DNA of 36,469 bases. Origin: an uncultured Bacteroidales bacterium (GTDB taxonomy: Bacteria; Bacteroidota; Bacteroidia; Bacteroidales; Muribaculaceae). Below are positions 31,396 to 36,469 of this stretch, in pieces (position 1 is the stretch's first letter; each line of letters begins with the position of its first letter). The stretch lies in assembly GCA_900542185.1 (NCBI GenBank), contig UQMZ01000038.1, forward strand, positions 1 through 36,469, in the 5' to 3' direction. Position numbers and translations under genes: made by a program. The notes beneath the pieces were generated by a model that saw only the letters and a program-made list of their open reading frames with translations, ran no database searches and was not told the origin of the DNA.

Positions 31396-32880
31396 ATGAA
31401 AAGATCTTTAATCTGGATACTTACCATACTGATGGCCATTACTTTCGGCACTCTGCTGTATTTTCAGATCATGTATCTTGAGAATATGGTGAAGATGCGC
31501 GAGGAGCAGTTCTCGGAGGGCGTGATGCGCTCGCTGTACGCCACTTCGGAGTTCATGGACCGCCAGGAAACGCTGCACTTCCTGCAGGAAGACGCCAACG
31601 TGATTGAGTCGAGTTTTTACGAAGACCTCAACAATACCGGCAGCACCGACAGCCAGATGACCAAGGAGCCGAGCGCTCCCCCGTCGCTCACCTTCCCGTC
31701 GGCCACAGGCTCGGTAAGCTCGCATTACGGCACGATGCAGGAGGTGATACGCAGCCAGTACCTGTATCAGAAGGGGCTGCTGGCGGAAGTGATACTCAAC
31801 ATATTGCGCGATTCCGGCTCACGTCCGGTGATGCAGCGCGCCGACTCGACCGTGCTGCGCAACTGTCTGTCGACTGAACTGGCCAACAACGGCGTGAACC
31901 TACCCTTCGCATTCTCAGTCAACACGGCCGGCGGCCGCGAGATTTACGCCACATCGGACTATGACCCAAAAGTCAATGACATATATTCCATACCGCTGTT
32001 CGGAAACACCGACGTGTCATACCGCCTCAGCGTGGAATTCCCCAACAAGCATAACTACATATTCAGTTCCGTGCGGTTCATCATCCCGTCGCTGGCATTC
32101 TCGGCCATACTGTTGGTGGTGTTCCTCTACACCGTGATACTGGCTTTCAGACAGAAGAAGCTGACGGAGATGAAGACCGACTTCGTCAACAACATGACGC
32201 ACGAGCTTAAGACACCCATCGCCACCATTTCGCTGGCGGCGCAGATGCTTGAGGACTCGTCGGTACGCAAGTCGCCCGAATCGATCAAACACCTTGCCGG
32301 CGTCATTTCCGACGAGTCGAAACGCCTGCGATTCCAGGTTGAGAAGGTGCTGCACCTCTCGGTGATAGACAATGCCGAAAGCTCCCTGAAATTCACCGAT
32401 GTCAACGCCAACGAGATAATCGAGAACGTAGTGACCAACTTCAAGCTCAAGGTGGAGCGTCAGGGAGGCACGCTGTTTGCCGACCTGGAGGCTACGGACT
32501 CCGACATCCATGTGGATCAGCTGCAGTTTACCAACGTGATACACAATCTGCTTGAAAACGCCCTGAAATACAGTCGCGAAGACGTTGAGCCGGAGTTGTC
32601 GGTACTCACGAACAATCCGGATGGGCGGCATCTGGAGATTCGGGTCAGGGACAACGGCATCGGCATACACAAGGACGACCTGAAGCGCATATTCGACAAG
32701 TTCTACCGCGTGTCGACGGGCAACCGTCACGACGTCAAGGGCTTCGGACTCGGCCTGGCATACGTCAAGAAGATGATAACCGCCTTCCATGGCAGCATAC
32801 AGGTGGAATCCGTTCCCGGCGAAGGCTCCACGTTCATCATCAAACTTCCGCTGACCCAGCCTCAGCCGGACGCTTCTTAA
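31396..32880 (+). CDS. rprX: Sensor histidine kinase RprX
   Basis: Membrane sensor kinase of 494 residues, partner of the OmpR-family regulator that follows. Helix 1 (about 5-27), periplasmic domain of about 200 residues, helix 2 (IPSLAFSAILLVVFLYTVILAF, near 234-255). The dimerisation/phosphoacceptor helix has His269 in NNMTHELKTPIATISLAAQM. The ATPase domain has N-box NVIHNLLENALKY, G1 VRDNGIGI, F-box IFDKFYRV and G2 GFGLGLAYVKK. The order rprX-rprY and the strong likeness of the regulator to Bacteroides RprY support the name. In Bacteroides the pair is linked to tetracycline regulation and stress responses. Its promoter directly follows decamer array 2. Confidence 0.9.
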   Translation: MKRSLIWILTILMAITFGTLLYFQIMYLENMVKMREEQFSEGVMRSLYATSEFMDRQETLHFLQEDANVIESSFYEDLNNTGSTDSQMTKEPSAPPSLTFPSATGSVSSHYGTMQEVIRSQYLYQKGLLAEVILNILRDSGSRPVMQRADSTVLRNCLSTELANNGVNLPFAFSVNTAGGREIYATSDYDPKVNDIYSIPLFGNTDVSYRLSVEFPNKHNYIFSSVRFIIPSLAFSAILLVVFLYTVILAFRQKKLTEMKTDFVNNMTHELKTPIATISLAAQMLEDSSVRKSPESIKHLAGVISDESKRLRFQVEKVLHLSVIDNAESSLKFTDVNANEIIENVVTNFKLKVERQGGTLFADLEATDSDIHVDQLQFTNVIHNLLENALKYSREDVEPELSVLTNNPDGRHLEIRVRDNGIGIHKDDLKRIFDKFYRVSTGNRHDVKGFGLGLAYVKKMITAFHGSIQVESVPGEGSTFIIKLPLTQPQPDAS

Positions 32881-32961
32881 TAATTCTGTATAAAATTTGA
32901 CACCGATAAATATATTTTAATACTTAATTGTTATAATTATAAAATAAACACCGACTACGAT

Positions 32962-33663
32962 ATGAATGAGAAACTAAAAATACTTCTTTGCGAAGACGAC
33001 GAGAATCTGGGCATGCTGTTGCGTGAGTTTCTGCAGGCCAAGGGATTCTATGCCGATTTGTGCAATGACGGTGACAAAGGATACAAGGCATTCCTGAAAG
33101 GGAAATACGATCTGTGTGTTCTCGACGTAATGATGCCCAAGAAAGACGGCTTCACGCTGGCACAGGAGATTCGTGCCGTGAACCGCGACGTGCCCATCAT
33201 CTTCCTGACGGCCAAGAACCTGAAGGAGGACGTGCTGCAGGGCTTCAAGATCGGTGCCGACGACTACATCCCGAAGCCATTCTCCATGGAGGAGCTGGTG
33301 TCGCGTATCGGAGCCATCCTGCGACGCGTGCGCGGCAAGAAGGACAAGGACGTGACCGTGTTCCAGATAGGCAAATACACGTTCGACACTCAGAAACAGA
33401 CCCTGCTGTGCGACGGCAAGGTCCAGAAGCTGACCACCAAGGAGTGCGAGCTTCTGTCGCTGCTGTGCCAGCACATGAACGAGATACTGGAACGCAACTA
33501 CGCACTGAAGTCCATCTGGATCGACGACAATTACTTCAACGCCCGAAGCATGGACGTGTACATCACCAAGCTCCGTAAGCTGCTGAAGGACGATCCCGCC
33601 GTAGAGATCATCAACATCCACGGCAAGGGCTACAAGCTGATCGCCCCCGGCGACGAGGAATAA
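32962..33663 (+). CDS. rprY: OmpR-family response regulator RprY
   Basis: 233 residues. Receiver domain with the acidic pair in LLCEDDENLG, phosphoacceptor Asp55 in VLDVMMPKKDGF, and Lys105 in PKPFSMEEL. The winged-helix DNA-binding domain runs from about residue 135 to the end, with TTKECELLSLLCQHMNEIL, then SIWIDDNYFNARSMDVYITK and NIHGKGYKLI. These last blocks are characteristic of Bacteroides RprY. It lies 81 bp after rprX across an AT-rich gap where no full promoter is recognised; co-transcription is likely. A hairpin follows the stop codon. Confidence 0.94.
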   Translation: MNEKLKILLCEDDENLGMLLREFLQAKGFYADLCNDGDKGYKAFLKGKYDLCVLDVMMPKKDGFTLAQEIRAVNRDVPIIFLTAKNLKEDVLQGFKIGADDYIPKPFSMEELVSRIGAILRRVRGKKDKDVTVFQIGKYTFDTQKQTLLCDGKVQKLTTKECELLSLLCQHMNEILERNYALKSIWIDDNYFNARSMDVYITKLRKLLKDDPAVEIINIHGKGYKLIAPGDEE

Positions 33664-33698
33664 CAACCGAACCGCATCCGGCTCCGGCCGGTCATCAA

Positions 33699-33731
33699 GG
33701 CTCCGTCCCGCCCCAATGGCGAGGCGGAGTC
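33699..33731 (+). terminator. Hairpin after rprY
   Basis: GGCTCCG (33699-33705) pairs with CGGAGTC (33725-33731), one G-T, and continues inward through CCGCC/GGCG with one mismatch around loop CCAAT. The following TTAATATGTT is only weakly T-rich, so efficiency is uncertain. Confidence 0.55.
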
Positions 33732-33761
33732 TTAATATGTTGTCCCGGAGTCTTAATATGT
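33725..33761 (+). repeat. Two direct copies of CGGAGTCTTAATATGT
   Basis: A 16-bp sequence at 33725-33740 is repeated exactly at 33746-33761, period 21 bp (two helical turns). The first copy includes the distal arm of the rprY hairpin. The second ends 10 bp before the -33 box of the plsC promoter. It could be an operator pair or a recent small duplication. Confidence 0.8.
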
Positions 33762-33770
33762 CTTAATTAC

Positions 33771-33801
33771 TTTGATTTTTCGCGAAAATAACTTAATTTT
33801 G
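33771..33801 (+). promoter_or_regulatory. plsC-thiD promoter
   Basis: TTTG (33771-33774), a 19-bp spacer, TAATTTTG (33794-33801). The start site would be near 33806, giving a leader of about 53 nt that contains a 10-bp triplicate repeat. Confidence 0.78.
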
Positions 33802-33820
33802 TAATGTCGGTTCATAGACG

Positions 33821-33850
33821 ATAGAAAACGATAGAAAAGGTTAGAAAATA
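33821..33850 (+). repeat. Three 10-bp repeats in the plsC leader
   Basis: ATAGAAAACG, ATAGAAAAGG and TTAGAAAATA in direct succession in the untranslated leader, ending 8 bp before the plsC ATG. Purine-rich and unstructured; possibly a ribosome-loading element, possibly slippage. Confidence 0.6.
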
Positions 33851-33858
33851 GGACAATA

Positions 33859-34665
33859 ATGGAACAGAGACCTCCCGTGCGAGCCGCGAGGCCACATCGC
33901 AACGCGTGGCAGTGGATGCTGCGCGGCCTCTACATATTTTATGAAATATTCATAGCCACACCGATATTCGTGGTGCTGACCCTGATCACAGCCGCCATCA
34001 CGCTGGCAGGATGCTGGCTGGGCAACCGCGATTTCTGGGGTTACTGGCCGGCCAAGATATGGTCGCAGGTGACGTGCGCGCTCTATCTGATGCGAGTCAC
34101 GGTAACCGGCCGCGAAAACATCGACCCGAAGCAATCGTACGTGTTCGTGGCAAACCATCAGGGAGCATACGACATCTGGACCATCTACGGATTCCTGAAC
34201 CACAACTTCAAGTGGCTTATGAAGAAGGAACTGGAAAGCATATTCATGGTGGGCGCAGCCTGCCGCAAGGCGGGACACATCATGGTGGACGACAGCAGCA
34301 TAGCCGGCATCAAGAGCACCATCCGTGAATCGGAAGGCACTCTGCAGGGCGGCATGTCGCTGGTGATATTCCCCGAAGGCAGCCGCACATGGGACGGCAA
34401 CATGACGGCCTTCAAACGGGGCGCCTTCATGCTGGCCGGCGAGTTCAAGCTGCCGGTGGTGCCCATCACCATCGACGGCAGTTTCCGCGCCATGCCGCGA
34501 TACACATACCTGATGACGCCCTCGCATATCCGCATGACCATCCACAAGCCGATATGGCCCGGCGAGCGTGGATTCAACACCAAGGCGCTGATGGAACAGT
34601 GCCGCCAGGAAATAGCCTCGGCCCTCCCGCAGCCCGAGACCGAGAAAACAGAACAAAACGTCTGA
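33859..34665 (+). CDS. plsC: 1-acyl-sn-glycerol-3-phosphate acyltransferase
   Basis: Makes phosphatidic acid from lysophosphatidic acid at the inner membrane. 268 residues. N-terminal membrane helix (YEIFIATPIFVVLTLITAAI, near 29-48). Catalytic NHx4D motif Asn99-His100...Asp105 (ANHQGAYD). Glycerophosphate-binding FPEGSRTWDG. Acceptor motif VVPITIDGSF. Close to the normal length. The thiD ATG follows 2 bp after the stop, so the two are translated from one message. Confidence 0.92.
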   Translation: MEQRPPVRAARPHRNAWQWMLRGLYIFYEIFIATPIFVVLTLITAAITLAGCWLGNRDFWGYWPAKIWSQVTCALYLMRVTVTGRENIDPKQSYVFVANHQGAYDIWTIYGFLNHNFKWLMKKELESIFMVGAACRKAGHIMVDDSSIAGIKSTIRESEGTLQGGMSLVIFPEGSRTWDGNMTAFKRGAFMLAGEFKLPVVPITIDGSFRAMPRYTYLMTPSHIRMTIHKPIWPGERGFNTKALMEQCRQEIASALPQPETEKTEQNV

Positions 34666-34667
34666 CC

Positions 34668-35429
34668 ATGTCCAAGACTCCGGTGATATTGCTGATAAGC
34701 GGGATGGACCCGACGGGAGGCGCCGGCATGAGCGCCGACATCCGCACGTGCGTGCGCACCGGGTCTTATCCACTCGGCTGCGTCACCGCCCTGACCGTAC
34801 AGAACCAGCACGGCGTCCGCGCTATCAACCCAACACCCGCCCACCTGGTCCGCGACCAGATAGACGCCGCCGTCGAGGCCGCGCGGCCCGATGCCGTGAA
34901 AATCGGACTGCTCCCCACTCCTGAAACAGTCGTGACCGTAGCCGAAACCATAAGCCGCCACAATCTTAAGAACGTAGTCGTAGACCCGGTGCTGGCCCCC
35001 ACAGCCGGAGGCGCGCTTATAGACCGCCTCGACGACACTGCCCGCGCCATGTTGGAATCCCTCTTTCCACTTGCCTCCCTCGTCACCCCGAACGTTCAGG
35101 AAGTCTCTTTATTCCTTGCAATGGCCGGAAGGCCATTGAATGCCCTCTCCTCTTACCTCCTGCTGAAAGGCGGCGACGCCGACTGCGCCGACTGCACCGA
35201 CTCCCTCTATCGCAGCTCGGAATTGCTTCAGGAATACTCCATGCCGCGCATCGCTTCGCCCAACCTGCACGGCACCGGCTGTGTGCTCAGCTCGGCCATC
35301 GCCTCATATTTGGGCCACGGCCTGAATATGCCTGAAGCCGTCGACCGCGCCAAGCAGTTCGTGCATGAGGCTATCCGGCGTAACGTTAACAACAGAATAA
35401 TTGAAGGATACGGACCTGTGCTGGAATAA
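34668..35429 (+). CDS. thiD: Hydroxymethylpyrimidine/phosphomethylpyrimidine kinase
   Basis: Phosphorylates HMP and HMP-P in thiamine synthesis. 253 residues from the ATG at 34668 (MSKTPVILLISGMDPTGGAG). Ribokinase-fold motifs: GMDPTGGAGMSADIRT (about 12-27), VKIGLLP, VVVDPVLAPTAGG, LVTPNVQEV, LLKGGDAD, and the anion-hole/base segment Gly202-Thr-Gly-Cys205. A little shorter than the typical 265-270 residues, with a compact stretch between the LVTPN and LLKGG motifs. No other thi gene and no TPP riboswitch are visible here, so its pairing with plsC looks like chance operon membership. Confidence 0.9.
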   Translation: MSKTPVILLISGMDPTGGAGMSADIRTCVRTGSYPLGCVTALTVQNQHGVRAINPTPAHLVRDQIDAAVEAARPDAVKIGLLPTPETVVTVAETISRHNLKNVVVDPVLAPTAGGALIDRLDDTARAMLESLFPLASLVTPNVQEVSLFLAMAGRPLNALSSYLLLKGGDADCADCTDSLYRSSELLQEYSMPRIASPNLHGTGCVLSSAIASYLGHGLNMPEAVDRAKQFVHEAIRRNVNNRIIEGYGPVLE

Positions 35430-35457
35430 GCGCCGGGCCGTTCATATACATAGAATT

Positions 35458-36438
35458 ATGAAGATAGTATTTTTCGGGACACCAGAGTTTGCGGTGCCGA
35501 GTCTTGACAGACTGGTGGCGGACGGCCACGAGATAGCCGCCGTGGTGACGATGCCCGACAAGATAGCCGGCCGCGGCCACAAGCTGATTCAAAGCGACGT
35601 CAAGAAATATGCCGTGGAGCACGGTCTGAAGGTGATGCAGCCCGAGAAGCTGAAGAATCCCGAATTCCTGTCCGAGCTTCAGTCGCTGCAGGCCGACCTG
35701 TTCGTGGTGATAGCCTTCCGCATGCTGCCCGAAGCCGTGTGGGCCATGCCTCCCAAAGGCACGTTCAACCTCCACGCGGCCCTGCTGCCCAAATACCGTG
35801 GCGCAGCTCCCATCAACCGCGCCATAATGAACGGCGAGACCGAAACCGGCGTCACCACATTCTTCCTGAACCACGACATCGACACCGGCTCCATCATCGA
35901 CCAGCAGCGCATAGACATCCTGCCCGAGGATAACGTCGGCACCGTATACGACCGCCTCATGGTCCTGGGGGCCGACATGGTATCAAAGACCGTCAGGGAC
36001 ATCGAAAACGGATGCGTCAAACCTCTCCCGCAACCCGAAGGGGAATTCATTCCGGCTCCAAAGATCTTCAAGGAGGATATGGCCATACACTGGGACCGTC
36101 CGGCTGTGGAGATACACAATCAGGTACGCGGCCTGTCGCCGTATCCCGCCGCCTACTCGGCGCTGGAACTGTTGAACCACGCCCCCATGGACGTCAAGAT
36201 TTACACCACCGCACTGACTGACGAGCCCAGCACCGGCATAGTGCCGGATGCCGGCAACGAGGACAGTACAGGCATTGTGCCCGGCGGCGTGCGCATCGAA
36301 AAGAAGCGCTTGCTCGTCGCCACCTCCGACCGCTGGCTTGAAATTGTGGAGCTGCAGCCCGCCGGCAAGAAACGCATGGCCGCATCCGCCTTCCTGCTCG
36401 GTTACACCCCGCTCCGCTTCAAAGCCCCCGTGCTCTGA
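35458..36438 (+). CDS. fmt: Methionyl-tRNA formyltransferase
   Basis: Formylates initiator Met-tRNA using 10-formyl-THF. 326 residues from the ATG at 35458 (MKIVFFGTPEFAVPSL). The N-terminal hydrolase-like domain has the family signature NLHAALLPKYRGAAPI, with catalytic Asn/His, and NHDIDTGSII with the third catalytic Asp. The C-terminal OB-fold domain is joined through KIFKEDMAIHWDRPA. Within the C-domain a low-complexity insert carries STGIVP twice (around residues 258-276). The frame is open upstream into thiD, but the family N-terminus fixes the start. The stop lies 31 bp before the window end. Confidence 0.95.
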   Translation: MKIVFFGTPEFAVPSLDRLVADGHEIAAVVTMPDKIAGRGHKLIQSDVKKYAVEHGLKVMQPEKLKNPEFLSELQSLQADLFVVIAFRMLPEAVWAMPPKGTFNLHAALLPKYRGAAPINRAIMNGETETGVTTFFLNHDIDTGSIIDQQRIDILPEDNVGTVYDRLMVLGADMVSKTVRDIENGCVKPLPQPEGEFIPAPKIFKEDMAIHWDRPAVEIHNQVRGLSPYPAAYSALELLNHAPMDVKIYTTALTDEPSTGIVPDAGNEDSTGIVPGGVRIEKKRLLVATSDRWLEIVELQPAGKKRMAASAFLLGYTPLRFKAPVL

Positions 36439-36469
36439 CCCTCCCGCTACACCTCCCTCATCCTCATCC

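Noticed and set aside
32881..32961. Independent promoter for rprY in the AT-rich gap
   Set aside because: AAAATTTG resembles a -7 box, but the TA is misplaced and no -33 partner was found at the right distance.
32974..33666. 230-residue minus-strand frame opposite rprY
   Set aside because: Exact shadow of a well-conserved response regulator.
33664..33858. TPP riboswitch for thiD
   Set aside because: No CTGAGA or ACCTGATC-type thi-box elements were found; the leader is short and belongs to plsC.

Overview
The window reads as a chromosomal segment from the order Bacteroidales, most likely a gut Muribaculaceae-type organism. Evidence for the order: many genes are preceded by the Bacteroidetes sigma-ABfr promoter (TTTG, a 19-20 bp spacer, then TAnnTTTG), Shine-Dalgarno sequences are not evident, there is an RprX/RprY two-component pair, an HU-CCDC81/SPOR protein, a TPR-membrane-HTH regulator and a DsbD with a TPCVWPM motif. 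The family-level guess is inference from GC-rich coding sequence and gene style. No phage, insertion sequence, CRISPR array or plasmid function was seen. The only decayed gene is a short AAA-ATPase remnant.

Layout. 0-1.5 kb: a secreted SGNH hydrolase converges with an orphan ECF sigma factor. 1.7-6.6 kb (minus): a four-gene operon, iorA-iorB-aminotransferase-CoA transferase. It fits oxidative fermentation of aromatic amino acids: transamination to an aryl-pyruvate, oxidative decarboxylation to an aryl-acetyl-CoA, then CoA transfer releasing an arylacetate. 6.7-10.7 kb (plus): dsbD, a TPR protein and an HU/SPOR protein. The ior and dsbD promoters occupy the same roughly 35 bp. 10.8-11.1 kb: tRNA-Gly(GCC) and tRNA-Leu(GAG) with a shared promoter and terminator. 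11.1-15.1 kb: a GT39-type glycosyltransferase and a NatAB-like ABC exporter. 15.1-17.5 kb: gdhA coupled by a GTGA overlap to a stand-alone homocysteine methyltransferase module.

17.5-19.4 kb (minus): an SGNH hydrolase, a decamer repeat array, a four-helix-bundle protein with a C4 zinc finger, a 37-bp tandem duplication and an ATPase remnant. 19.4-21.8 kb: a COG0523 metal-chaperone GTPase with a His-rich tract, followed by a porin. 21.9-28.3 kb (minus): a complete histidine-utilisation operon, hutU-ftcD-hutI-hutH, with a long urocanase and a fused formiminotransferase-cyclodeaminase, both resembling the vertebrate enzymes. A divergent membrane-anchored TPR/HTH regulator with a nearly leaderless promoter lies at 28.4-29.9 kb. 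29.9-31.1 kb (minus): a clostripain-family lipoprotein. 31.2-33.7 kb: a second decamer array abutting the rprX promoter, then rprX and rprY. 33.8-36.4 kb: plsC, thiD and fmt.

How the genes work together: the histidine and aromatic amino-acid pathways and gdhA all handle amino-acid nitrogen and carbon (His to glutamate, NH3 and a folate-bound one-carbon unit; glutamate to 2-oxoglutarate and back). The most unusual non-coding signal is the pair of helically phased 10-bp arrays built on the palindrome GATTAATC. They sit in the same orientation immediately upstream of two unrelated genes.
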